From contig CAYVSP010000023.1 in assembly GCA_964453655.1 (NCBI GenBank), positions 1 to 9,875 of the forward strand: 9,875 nucleotides of DNA, read 5' to 3'. Each line of letters begins with the position of its first letter. Within the stretch, counting starts at the first letter, position 1. The DNA comes from CAYVSP01 sp964453655 (GTDB taxonomy: Bacteria > Patescibacteriota > Saccharimonadia > Saccharimonadales > CAYVSP01). The notes under the pieces are model-generated. The model was not told where the DNA came from. It did not search any database and was given only the letters and a program-made list of their open reading frames with translations. The position numbers were made by a program, and so were the translations under genes. Of the stretch, positions 1-6,557 are shown piece by piece.

Positions 1-50
1 TATCTCCCTGTTAATTTGTCATAAAGAAAACAGCAAATTATAGAATATTA

Positions 51-64
51 CGGCCGCGGGGCCG
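51..64 (-). terminator. GC-rich hairpin after the minus-strand operon
   Basis: CGGCC (51-55) and GGCCG (60-64) form a perfect 5-bp GC stem with a 4-nt loop, about 55 nt past the stop codon of the membrane protease gene. On the minus strand the hairpin is followed by an A/T-rich stretch (TAATATTCTATAATT) rather than a clean T-run. It may be a weak terminator for the rpsB-to-CPBP operon. The remainder of 1-119 holds no supportable gene. Confidence 0.3.
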
Positions 65-119
65 GCATGAGTGGTTGCGGGAGATTCATTAGTCCACACA
101 TCTTACTGCCATTCTACCA

Positions 120-893
120 TTAGCTAAGATGAAATATAAACAAACTTAAGAAAGCTATGCCGTTTTTAAGCATGTGCAACATTATTGAGGCTGCCAGACT
201 ATTTGTTTTGTCTTTTAAGTAAATAAGGACCAATGAGAGAATGAAGGTGTCTATAGCCGCCACCCATAATAGCGATGCGCCGGAACCGATTTGCAAGTGA
301 GCAACCGCAAATAAAACACTGGTTACGATCATGGCATGAATTTTCGGCCAGTGTGCCTTTAGGCTGCCATATAAAAAGCCCCGTACTAAGATTTCCTCAA
401 CCAGAGGCGGTAAAACCACCAGACTAATAAATACTAAAACGAGCCCTGGACCGTTGGCGTGCTCAAAACCTAATTGCTGCTTCTGATCTACATTCAACTT
501 TGGCACAACTGCCTGAATAATACTTAGACTGGCCACATACAGGGGTAAGTAAACCGCGAAACCGGCTAGAGCGTAGCCGACGTCGCTTAAGCGAGGCCAT
601 TTTAGTTCGAGTAAACGAAAGTTGACTTTATGCTTACGCAAAAATAGATATAGTAAGCCGAGTGTAATTGCTTCCACCAGCAGCACAAAGAAAAATTGAG
701 CGCTGATTGAGCTATTCAACCACTGGTTAGTCTGGGTGTGCGACCAACCGACTAGATGTGGATAGACTGAAAGGGCCACGCCAGCAATAACCTGAGAAAG
801 CAAATATATTGCAACCGTTACTAATATTGCTTTAGGGGCACTCCAACTAAATAGTTGTTGAGGTTTATCCTCTTTTTTGGTCGGTTCCTCCAT
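120..893 (-). CDS. CPBP-family intramembrane glutamic protease
   Basis: A 257-residue polytopic membrane protein of the CPBP (CAAX protease and bacteriocin-processing, 'Abi') family. The family motifs appear in order: EExxxR as E166-E167...R171, FxxxH as F195...H199, and a last HxxxN as H240...N244. These residues form the membrane-embedded glutamate/histidine active site in characterised members. Hydrophobic segments lie at about 21-43, 65-85, 104-130, 149-165, 185-202, 207-225 and 235-254. The N-terminal 18 residues are charged and probably cytoplasmic. The ATG overlaps the rseP stop by one base (TAATG on the minus strand), so translation is probably coupled. It is the last gene of the operon, and its pairing with RseP suggests envelope-protein processing. 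Its substrate cannot be told from sequence. The family call is firm; the physiological role is unknown. Confidence 0.88.
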   Translation of the reverse strand: MEEPTKKEDKPQQLFSWSAPKAILVTVAIYLLSQVIAGVALSVYPHLVGWSHTQTNQWLNSSISAQFFFVLLVEAITLGLLYLFLRKHKVNFRLLELKWPRLSDVGYALAGFAVYLPLYVASLSIIQAVVPKLNVDQKQQLGFEHANGPGLVLVFISLVVLPPLVEEILVRGFLYGSLKAHWPKIHAMIVTSVLFAVAHLQIGSGASLLWVAAIDTFILSLVLIYLKDKTNSLAASIMLHMLKNGIAFLSLFIFHLS

Positions 894-2017
894 TAAAAGA
901 ACCTACGTACATCCACAATCGTTATAAGCAACAGCAGGACGAGTAGCGCCGCAAAGCCCGTCCCATGAATCCACTCTTCTTTAGTTTGTGTCAGCGGTTT
1001 TTTCATGAGCCTGAATGCTAACATCACAAACAACCGGCCGCCGTCTAAAGCCGGGATTGGCAAAACGTTCATAATAGCTAATGTGAGAGAGATAACGGCG
1101 ATTATCATCAGGATAAATTGATAGCCTAATAAACTACCGTCTTTAAGTAGCACAAAGATACCGACTGGTCCGGAGACCTGTGCGCTAGCCTGTGCGGCAT
1201 GGCCCGTGAACAGACCGGCCAAGGCGTGGCCCAGACCCATAAACGTCAGCTTAGTGAACTGTACCATTATCGCCAACGCTTCAATTGGCGCTGACCAGGT
1301 ATAACGCTGAATCACATAATCAGTAGGGGAAATCCCCAAATAGCCTTTTGGATTATTGGTTTTTTTACTAGCTTCAACTTCTTGCTCGCCGCGTAATTGC
1401 AGATTGACGGTCTTGGTCTGATTGCCATCCTTATAAGTCAGTAATACATCTTTGCCGGCATTACGACGGGTCGTCTGCGGAAGATTGTCGGCACTGTTGA
1501 GGTTATAAGTGCCGCTGTCGCTTTGAATACTAATAAGTTGGTCCCTCGATTGCAATCCAGCCTGCGCCGCCGGTGAGCCAGGCTCAATATAGCCGGCTAG
1601 AACCTCTTGTCTGCTTATGTGCACATCGCTAGTAATCGAAAATTGGTTATCAATCAGCCGCGGCATACCGACTGCTGCCAAGAAAGTAAGGATAATCCAG
1701 GCGGCAAGTAGATTCATTAGTACACCGGCCAGCATAATCTTGGTCTTATTCTTGGTACTAGCCGCCCCAAAGCTGCCTGGGCTGCGATCTGCGTCGTGTT
1801 CGCCTTTCATTTTTACAAAACCGCCTAGAGGCAACCAGTTTAATGTAAAAACCGTTTTGTTCTTTAGTTTCTTTGCCCATGCTCTGGGTGGAAAGCCAAT
1901 GCCAAACTCTTCTACTTCCACGCCACTCCGCCTAGCAGCAATGTAATGACCAAACTCATGTACCACTACTAAAGAAACAAACAATAACAGTCCCAAAATA
2001 AGCAATAAAATTGACAT
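893..2017 (-). CDS. rseP: RseP-type site-2 (M50) zinc metalloprotease
   Basis: A 374-residue RIP-type protease that would cut membrane-spanning substrates within the bilayer, as E. coli RseP does with RseA. The zinc-binding HEFGH is at residues 20-24 in the first membrane segment. The third ligand is Asp325 in a C-terminal NVLPIPALDGG motif (317-327). A PDZ domain occupies about 140-215, with the substrate-groove-like sequence AGYIEPGSPAAQAGL, and VSGPVGI (281-287) is typical of the family. Further membrane segments lie near 95-117, 299-320 and 353-370. Length is close to the usual family size with a single PDZ domain (E. coli RseP has two). The ATG at 2017 lies just downstream of an extended -10 promoter and has no clear Shine-Dalgarno sequence. 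No uppS, cdsA or dxr gene lies between frr and rseP, unlike in many bacteria. Confidence 0.93.
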   Translation of the reverse strand: MSILLLILGLLLFVSLVVVHEFGHYIAARRSGVEVEEFGIGFPPRAWAKKLKNKTVFTLNWLPLGGFVKMKGEHDADRSPGSFGAASTKNKTKIMLAGVLMNLLAAWIILTFLAAVGMPRLIDNQFSITSDVHISRQEVLAGYIEPGSPAAQAGLQSRDQLISIQSDSGTYNLNSADNLPQTTRRNAGKDVLLTYKDGNQTKTVNLQLRGEQEVEASKKTNNPKGYLGISPTDYVIQRYTWSAPIEALAIMVQFTKLTFMGLGHALAGLFTGHAAQASAQVSGPVGIFVLLKDGSLLGYQFILMIIAVISLTLAIMNVLPIPALDGGRLFVMLAFRLMKKPLTQTKEEWIHGTGFAALLVLLLLITIVDVRRFF

Positions 2018-2025
2018 GTCTTTAA

Positions 2026-2034
2026 ATTATACCA
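2026..2034 (-). promoter_or_regulatory. Extended -10 promoter for rseP
   Basis: In the 53-bp frr-rseP spacer the minus strand reads TGGTATAAT (2034-2026), a perfect extended -10 element (TGnTATAAT). The -35 region 17 bp upstream is poor, which is usual for extended -10 promoters. Only 8 nt separate the -10 from the rseP ATG, so a transcript starting here would be leaderless or nearly so. Confidence 0.6.
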
Positions 2035-2070
2035 GTTTAGTTTGTTACGGTTGGACCGCGTATGAGTGTC

Positions 2071-2643
2071 TCATATCGTTAGAATTTCCTGTTCTTTGAC
2101 TTTGGCGGCCGCTTCTACGTCTGTTTTGGCTTTGTTCATGGCTTCATCGATCTGTTTGAGTGTCCGCGTCCACTCATCTTCACCAATATCACGGTCTTTC
2201 TTGGCCTGATCCAACTCCTTCTGGGCATCGTGACGAGTATTACGCAAACTCACCATGCAATCTTCAACTTTGCCGCCTAAAATCTTCACAAAATCCTTGC
2301 GCCGCTCCTCGTTCAATGGCGGAATCTGAATGCGAACTACCCGCCCGTCATCCATCGGGTTAAGGCCAAGGCTTTGATTGTCGCGGATTGCCGAAGAAAT
2401 AGCACTCAAATTTGATGGATCGAACGGTGTAATCTGCAATAGCTGCGCTTCTGGTGTTGTTACGCTACCCACCTGAATCAATGGCATCTGCGTGCCATAG
2501 GCATCCACCACTACACTATCCAGCATGCTTGGATGCGCCCTGCCAGTGCGAAGAGTCTTAAGTTCTTCTAAAAAATGACTAGCCGCCTGTTGCAATTTGG
2601 TCTTGGTTTGTTCAACTAATTGGTTTGGGTTCATATCTGTCAA
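2071..2643 (-). CDS. frr: Ribosome recycling factor
   Basis: A 190-residue RRF, close to the E. coli length of 185. With EF-G it splits the post-termination ribosome. Family signatures are RTGRAHPS at 32-39, PPLNEERRK at 108-116, and RNTRHDA at 134-140 on the ribosome-contacting helix, followed by the long charged C-terminal helix. The reading frame begins at a TTG (2643) whose TTGA overlaps the TGA stop of the upstream cysteine-rich gene. An ATG three codons later (2634) is the alternative start and gives 187 residues. Neither has a strong Shine-Dalgarno sequence, so coupling to the upstream gene is likely. The gene ends in TGA, supporting standard code use. It lies downstream of rpsB and tsf as in most bacteria. 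Confidence 0.95.
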   Translation of the reverse strand: MTDMNPNQLVEQTKTKLQQAASHFLEELKTLRTGRAHPSMLDSVVVDAYGTQMPLIQVGSVTTPEAQLLQITPFDPSNLSAISSAIRDNQSLGLNPMDDGRVVRIQIPPLNEERRKDFVKILGGKVEDCMVSLRNTRHDAQKELDQAKKDRDIGEDEWTRTLKQIDEAMNKAKTDVEAAAKVKEQEILTI

Positions 2644-2924
2644 TTTACTTCTTCAACCTTAATACCTTTTATTGTACACTGCCCGTCTCTTTTTCCTCTA
2701 AGGCAGGTAATAATAGCTTCGCGTGCATTTACTTCTTGAACTCCCGCATCTTCTGGTCGAAGATTAATATCACTTTCATCCACCGGCACTTCGACGCCAT
2801 TATTCGGCCTTAAGTAAAGATCACGCTCCTCAATCGCTTCTCCACGGAGTTCTGGACATACATTATATAAAGAACAAAATGCACAGAGTGCTCTTCTTCT
2901 AAAGTCAATATGACCAACTTCCAT
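2640..2924 (-). CDS. Small cysteine-rich protein of unknown function
   Basis: I do not recognise this 94-residue product. It has five cysteines: C14-x2-C17-x5-C23 near the N-terminus and C74-x8-C83 near the C-terminus. The middle is acidic. The pattern could bind zinc or an iron-sulfur cluster, but no known fold is evident, and there is no signal peptide or membrane segment. Evidence that it is real: it fills the tsf-frr gap precisely, starting 14 bp after the tsf stop and overlapping the frr TTG start by 4 bp. It also has an AGGA Shine-Dalgarno sequence 7 nt before its ATG. It sits in the position often held by pyrH (UMP kinase) but has no resemblance to a nucleotide kinase. A role linked to translation is only inferred from its neighbours. 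Confidence 0.75.
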   Translation of the reverse strand: MEVGHIDFRRRALCAFCSLYNVCPELRGEAIEERDLYLRPNNGVEVPVDESDINLRPEDAGVQEVNAREAIITCLRGKRDGQCTIKGIKVEEVN

Positions 2925-2938
2925 TGCTCAGTCCTAGC

Positions 2939-3535
2939 TTATACCAATTCCCCAATAACCATGCGACTAAAACGCCTCACGACAATATTCTCGCCCAGTT
3001 TGGCATTATGCTCTTTGACATAATCGCCAACCGTCTGGTCGGGATTTTTGACAAATGGCTGGTCCAGCAAGCAACGCTCCGCAAAATGTTTCTTGATCAT
3101 GCCTTCAACTATTTGATCAACCATGTTTTCTGGTTTGCCTTGGGCTTTCACTTGCTCTTCAAACTCTGTTCTGATTTTCTTAAGAACACTAGAATCAACA
3201 TCTTCAAATGAAACAAATTCGGGAGCGCTGGCAGCAATGTGCATGCTCAAGTCTTTAACTAAGCTAGTAAACAGCTCATTACGGGCCACAAAATCAGTTT
3301 CACAGTTAACTTCAATTAACACACCAATACGGCCATCGTGGTTATAAGTACCTATCAGCCCTGCTCTGGCCTCACGTTCTCCGCGCTTTTCGGCTTTAGT
3401 CAGGCCCTTCTTACGCATCTCGCCCAACGCCTTATCAAAGTCACCTTTAGCGTCTTCTAAGGCCTTCTTAGCATCGGTCAGGCCAACCCCGGTTAGGCTT
3501 TTGAGTCGTTTAACGTCTTCAATATTTATGGTCAT
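2939..3535 (-). CDS. tsf: Translation elongation factor Ts
   Basis: A 198-residue EF-Ts, the nucleotide exchange factor that releases GDP from EF-Tu. An N-terminal UBA-like helical domain occupies about 1-42, with LKSLTGVGLTDAKKAL at 11-26. The EF-Tu-contacting TDFVAR is at 80-85, preceded by IEVNCE. At 198 residues it is the short form with a reduced core, comparable to Thermus EF-Ts and much shorter than the 283-residue E. coli protein. The ATG follows the rpsB stop by a single base (TAA-G-ATG on the minus strand), so translational coupling with rpsB is expected. Only a distant AAAGG could serve as Shine-Dalgarno sequence. Confidence 0.96.
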   Translation of the reverse strand: MTINIEDVKRLKSLTGVGLTDAKKALEDAKGDFDKALGEMRKKGLTKAEKRGEREARAGLIGTYNHDGRIGVLIEVNCETDFVARNELFTSLVKDLSMHIAASAPEFVSFEDVDSSVLKKIRTEFEEQVKAQGKPENMVDQIVEGMIKKHFAERCLLDQPFVKNPDQTVGDYVKEHNAKLGENIVVRRFSRMVIGELV

Positions 3536-3536
3536 C

Positions 3537-4406
3537 TTAGCCGTCTACCTTTGCTTTTTCTACTTTTGGCTTTTCAGCTGCTTTTGTTTCAGGCTTTTCT
3601 TCAGTTTTGGGAGCTTTTTTCTGGTGCTCTGCTTTGCCGGTTTCGATAGCTTGCTTTGTATAGTCGGCAATCAGCTGGATGGCTTTAATGGCATCGTCAT
3701 TAGATGGAATGACATAATCCACCATACTAGGGTCAGCATTAGTATCGGCGATGCCAATGACCGGAACATTAAGCTTGCGGGCTTCGCGCACTGGAATATG
3801 GTCATGCACGATGTCAAACACAAAAACAACGCCGGGCTTGGCTGCCATGTGCTTGATACCGCCATATATGAAGTTCATGTGGTCGATTTCTTCCTGGAAA
3901 CGCTGCAATTCCAGCTTGTTATATTTGGCGGCTAAAGCCCCACTATCCATCTTAGTTTCAAGATCTTTTAGATGCTTAATACGACCGCTGATAGTTGCCT
4001 GGTTGGTGAGCATGCCGCCCAGCCAGCGCTCGACGACAAACGGCATGCCGGTTTCATCTGCTAGCTGCTTAATGATGTCCTTAGATTGCCGTTTGGTGCC
4101 AACCAGCAGTATCTGCTTGCCTTCACTGGCCGTCTTAGTGATAAAGGCCAACGCAATTTCTAACCCATCAACCGTCTTATTAAGGTCAATTATGTGGCTG
4201 CCATCGCGCTTAGAATGAATATACTCACGCATGCCCGGATGCCAGCGACTTGTTTTATGCCCAAAATGAGCACCTGCTTCTAATAACTGTTTAATGTCTA
4301 CTCCGTTAGAAACGTCAACCGTTTCCTTTTTAGGTTTAGTTTTTGTTTGCGCTGGTTCTTCTTGCTCGTTAATAACGGGCGCTACTTCTTTAGATGTTGT
4401 TGCCAT
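3537..4406 (-). CDS. rpsB: 30S ribosomal protein uS2 with N- and C-terminal extensions
   Basis: A 289-residue uS2 of the small ribosomal subunit. Diagnostic segments are LLEAGAHFGH at 41-50, HIIDL at 71-75, RWLGGMLTN at 127-135, and IPVREARKLNVPVIGIADTN from 204 to 223. The globular core spans roughly 36-255. Compared with the E. coli protein (241 residues) it has an N-terminal extension of about 35 residues rich in E, K, T and P, and a C-terminal tail of about 35 residues rich in K, E, A and P. Both look disordered. The ATG at 4406 is fixed by a strong AAGGAG (4417-4412) 5 nt upstream. It is the first gene of the minus-strand operon and is divergent from rpmE. Confidence 0.97.
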   Translation of the reverse strand: MATTSKEVAPVINEQEEPAQTKTKPKKETVDVSNGVDIKQLLEAGAHFGHKTSRWHPGMREYIHSKRDGSHIIDLNKTVDGLEIALAFITKTASEGKQILLVGTKRQSKDIIKQLADETGMPFVVERWLGGMLTNQATISGRIKHLKDLETKMDSGALAAKYNKLELQRFQEEIDHMNFIYGGIKHMAAKPGVVFVFDIVHDHIPVREARKLNVPVIGIADTNADPSMVDYVIPSNDDAIKAIQLIADYTKQAIETGKAEHQKKAPKTEEKPETKAAEKPKVEKAKVDG

Positions 4407-4411
4407 ATATA

Positions 4412-4417
4412 CTCCTT
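4412..4417 (-). promoter_or_regulatory. rpsB Shine-Dalgarno sequence
   Basis: AAGGAG on the minus strand lies 5 nt from the rpsB ATG. It is the best ribosome-binding site in the window and contrasts with the absent leader of divergent rpmE. A CTCCT in the same leader (about 4468-4464) could in principle pair with it. Confidence 0.75.
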
Positions 4418-4433
4418 AGTCTTCGTTTGGGGG

Positions 4434-4464
4434 CCTAAATAGTCTTGCACAGATAATATTTAGG
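4434..4464 (-). promoter_or_regulatory. Hairpin in the rpsB 5' leader
   Basis: CCTAAATA (4434-4441) and TATTTAGG (4457-4464) form a perfect 8-bp inverted repeat with a 15-nt loop. Inside the loop, TCT (4443-4445) can pair with AGA (4451-4453), giving a second short helix. It lies between the candidate rpsB promoter and the rpsB ribosome-binding site, so it would be in the mRNA leader. rpsB leaders in other bacteria carry S2-responsive autoregulatory structures. This one resembles them in position only; no sequence match is claimed. A run of Cs downstream in the mRNA rather than Us argues against a terminator. Confidence 0.45.
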
Positions 4465-4502
4465 AGGAATTTATCCCAAACTGCTTAATTTGTTATATGT
4501 CT

Positions 4503-4531
4503 ATATTAACAGATTGACATTATCTATTCAA
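4503..4531 (-). promoter_or_regulatory. Candidate promoter of the rpsB operon
   Basis: On the minus strand, TTGAAT (4531-4526), a 17-nt spacer and TAATAT (4508-4503) make a plausible sigma-70-type promoter. It would give a leader of about 90 nt that includes the hairpin and the Shine-Dalgarno sequence of rpsB. It overlaps the divergent rpmE promoter almost completely. A second possible -10, TATAAC at 4497-4492, cannot be excluded. Confidence 0.45.
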
Positions 4532-4542
4532 CCCCTTATAAT
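4514..4542 (+). promoter_or_regulatory. Perfect consensus sigma-70-type promoter for rpmE
   Basis: TTGACA (4514-4519), a 17-nt spacer and TATAAT (4537-4542) match the housekeeping promoter consensus at all twelve positions with ideal spacing. The rpmE ATG begins at 4552, with only 9 nt between. The expected start site falls about 4549-4552, so the transcript would have 0-3 nt of leader. Confidence 0.88.
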
Positions 4543-4551
4543 TGGCCGCCT

Positions 4552-4914
4552 ATGAAGAAAAACCTTCACCCCGATAATTATCGCCCCGTTGTGTTTCAGG
4601 ATCTTAATGATAACACAACTTTTTTGACGCGTTCTACCGTTGCTACTGAGGAAACTATCACTCTTGACGGCACAGAATACCCGTTGGTTAGAGTTCATAT
4701 CTCCAGCGCTTCACATCCTTTCTTTACCGGTCAGGAAAAGCTGGTAGATATTGAGGGCCGCGTTGATAAATTCAAAGCCCGTTCGGCGGCTGCTGCTAAA
4801 AAACGTGAGGAAGCCACTGCTCGCCAGCAAAAGCCACGTAAAAAAGAATCTAAACCAGAAGCTCAAAAAGTTGGCGCCGGTAAGCCTAAAGTAAGCAAAC
4901 CTGCCGAACAATAA
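4552..4914 (+). CDS. rpmE: 50S ribosomal protein bL31 (zinc-free type) with basic C-terminal tail
   Basis: A 120-residue bL31 of the large subunit, at the bridge with the small subunit. The start MKKNLHPDNYRPVVFQD and the core motif SHPFFTG (54-60) are characteristic. The zinc-binding CxxC cysteines are absent, so this is the type B/C- form. The family core ends near residue 78. The remaining 40-odd residues form a Lys/Ala/Glu/Pro-rich low-complexity tail, making the protein longer than the usual 70-90 residues. The ATG is set by family alignment: nothing upstream is in frame with a better start, there is no Shine-Dalgarno sequence, and the promoter -10 is 9 nt away. It appears to be a single-gene unit, with a terminator 12 bp after its stop codon. 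The rpmE-prfA order is widely conserved. Confidence 0.94.
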   Translation: MKKNLHPDNYRPVVFQDLNDNTTFLTRSTVATEETITLDGTEYPLVRVHISSASHPFFTGQEKLVDIEGRVDKFKARSAAAAKKREEATARQQKPRKKESKPEAQKVGAGKPKVSKPAEQ

Positions 4915-4925
4915 CTGATATCCGC

Positions 4926-4964
4926 AAAACACCAGAACTTTTGTTCGTTTCTGGTGTTTTTCTT
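4926..4964 (+). terminator. Intrinsic terminator after rpmE
   Basis: AAAACACCAGAA (4926-4937) and TTCTGGTGTTTT (4949-4960) form a perfect 12-bp stem around an 11-nt loop, ending in TTTTTCTT. The A-run on the left arm means it could also act on minus-strand transcripts. It separates rpmE from prfA by only 20 bp, so prfA needs either read-through or a promoter inside this short space. A TATACT at 4969-4974 is the only -10-like element and has no convincing -35. Confidence 0.85.
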
Positions 4965-4984
4965 AATATATACTGGAGTTAACC

Positions 4985-6037
4985 ATGGACAGCAAAGAAA
5001 CTGAACTTAGAAAGGAGCTCAAGGACTTGCAAGCCAAATTGCAGGATCCAGCTATTTTTAGTTCTAAAGATTACCCAAAGCTGGCAAAACGGCTTAGCCA
5101 TTTAGAAGAAACCTTGTCATTATTTGAGGAAAGAGCCAGATTGAAGCGAACTTATAGCGAGGCAAAGGAGCTCACCATCAGCGGTGATGAGCTAGCCGAA
5201 CTTGCTCAACAGGAATTAGATGAAACGGACTCTAAACTACAGATGGCCGAAGCGCAACTGCTAGAAAAACTGACTCCCCAAGACCCAAACAATGAGCGCG
5301 ATTGCATTATAGAAATCCGGGCTGCCGCCGGCGGCGATGAAGCCAGCCTGTTCGCCGGTGAATTATATAGAATGTACGCCCGCTGGGCCGAAACACATGG
5401 TTTTAAGACAGAGCTTATCAGTGAGAGCCCGTCTGAAGCCGGCGGTTATAAAGAAATTATTTTTGCCGTGCAAGGCGAGGATGCTTATAAAAATCTCAAA
5501 TTTGAGGCTGGCGTACACCGCGTACAGCGCGTCCCGATCACAGAGAGCCAGGGCCGTATTCATACCAGCACCGTAACAGTCGCCGTTATGCCGGAAGCCG
5601 AAGAAACCGACATTGAGATTAGCCCGGCTGATTTAAGAATTGATGTCTTCCGTAGTGGCGGCCATGGCGGCCAATCTGTTAATACGACCGACTCAGCCGT
5701 GCGCATTACTCATCTGCCCAGCGGTTTAGTAGTAGCTAACCAAGATGAAAAATCACAGATAAAAAACAAGGCTAAGGCCATGAGTGTGCTTAGAGCACGA
5801 CTATTGCAGCTAAAGATAGATGACGAAGCTAAACAGTTGAGCGATGCGCGCAAAAAACTAATTGGTTCGGGCGATCGCAGTGAAAAGATCCGGACTTATA
5901 ATTTCCCACAAGACCGCATTACCGACCACCGCATTGGCTACTCGCGCAGCAATCTGCCTGGGGCATTGAACGGCGAAATCGACGACCTTATTGAAGCCCT
6001 GCAAACCTACGAGCATGAACTCATAACCAAGGAATAA
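4985..6037 (+). CDS. prfA: Peptide chain release factor 1
   Basis: A 350-residue class I release factor that reads UAA and UAG and triggers peptide release. The catalytic GGQ is at 228-230 within SGGHGGQSVN. The codon-recognition tripeptide follows the RF1 PxT pattern: PIT at 184-186 in QRVPITESQGRIHTST. RF2 would have SPF there. An N-terminal helical domain covers about 1-95, and IRAAAGGDEASLF (111-123) is typical. Length is near the E. coli 360 residues. The ATG has GGAG at 4975-4978, 6 nt upstream. It leads a plus-strand cluster with the kinase and prmC; PrmC methylates the glutamine of the GGQ motif, so enzyme and substrate are encoded together. Confidence 0.97.
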   Translation: MDSKETELRKELKDLQAKLQDPAIFSSKDYPKLAKRLSHLEETLSLFEERARLKRTYSEAKELTISGDELAELAQQELDETDSKLQMAEAQLLEKLTPQDPNNERDCIIEIRAAAGGDEASLFAGELYRMYARWAETHGFKTELISESPSEAGGYKEIIFAVQGEDAYKNLKFEAGVHRVQRVPITESQGRIHTSTVTVAVMPEAEETDIEISPADLRIDVFRSGGHGGQSVNTTDSAVRITHLPSGLVVANQDEKSQIKNKAKAMSVLRARLLQLKIDDEAKQLSDARKKLIGSGDRSEKIRTYNFPQDRITDHRIGYSRSNLPGALNGEIDDLIEALQTYEHELITKE

Positions 6038-6038
6038 A

Positions 6039-6557
6039 ATGGGCCATTACTTAATTACGGGATACGCTGGCTCAGGCAAGTCCTCAGTTGCAGTCGAGAT
6101 GCAAAAGCGAGGATTGACCGCGTTTGACGGTGACAAAGTTCCGGGCTTATCGCGCTGGGAAGATGTTCATACCGGAGAACCGGTCGTAGTAGATCCTAAG
6201 CAGTATGTCGACTTTTCTAAAGTTAGCTGGAATTGGAATGAACAAACCCTAAAAGAGCTGCTAGCTAGTAATAACCCTCTATTTCTCTGTGGTAGCTCCT
6301 CCAACCAAACAGATTTTCATATACTTTTCGATAAGGTATTCATGCTTAAACTCAGTAAAGAAACTCAGGCAAAGCGTCTGGCCTCGCGTCAAGACAACCC
6401 TTTTGGCAAACATCCTAAACAGCTAAAAGAGATATTGGCCGAGTATAAAACATTCCTGAGTGAAGCAGTGGCTAAAGGCGCAACTCCTATCGATGCAGAA
6501 CAAGCTATTAAAGCGATTGTTGATGACATTGTTTCACAAGTCAGCCATGGCAATTGA
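6039..6557 (+). CDS. Small P-loop kinase-like NTPase
   Basis: A 172-residue protein with a Walker A loop G8-YAG-S12-G13-K14-S15 at the extreme N-terminus after a beta strand (HYLIT). The sequence FDGDKV (29-34) could supply acidic active-site residues, and Arg113/Arg117 in AKRLASRQDNPFGKH resemble the lid arginines of nucleotide and small-molecule kinases. The fold looks like the NMP-kinase/shikimate-kinase group, but no substrate-specific motif is recognisable, so no gene name is given. The ATG follows the prfA stop by one base, with an AAGGA (6029-6033) Shine-Dalgarno sequence inside the end of prfA. The 3' end overlaps prmC by 11 bp. Its place between prfA and prmC suggests co-expression with release-factor maturation; a mechanistic link is not shown. 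Confidence 0.8.
   Translation: MGHYLITGYAGSGKSSVAVEMQKRGLTAFDGDKVPGLSRWEDVHTGEPVVVDPKQYVDFSKVSWNWNEQTLKELLASNNPLFLCGSSSNQTDFHILFDKVFMLKLSKETQAKRLASRQDNPFGKHPKQLKEILAEYKTFLSEAVAKGATPIDAEQAIKAIVDDIVSQVSHGN

Noticed and set aside
1617..1946. Plus-strand frames opposite rseP, frr, tsf and rpsB
   Set aside because: All are antisense shadows of well-identified conserved genes, with no signature or start signal of their own.
6460..6546. Upstream extension of prmC to an ATG at 6460
   Set aside because: The PrmC family N-terminus aligns with the ATG at 6547; the extension is just the kinase gene read in another frame.
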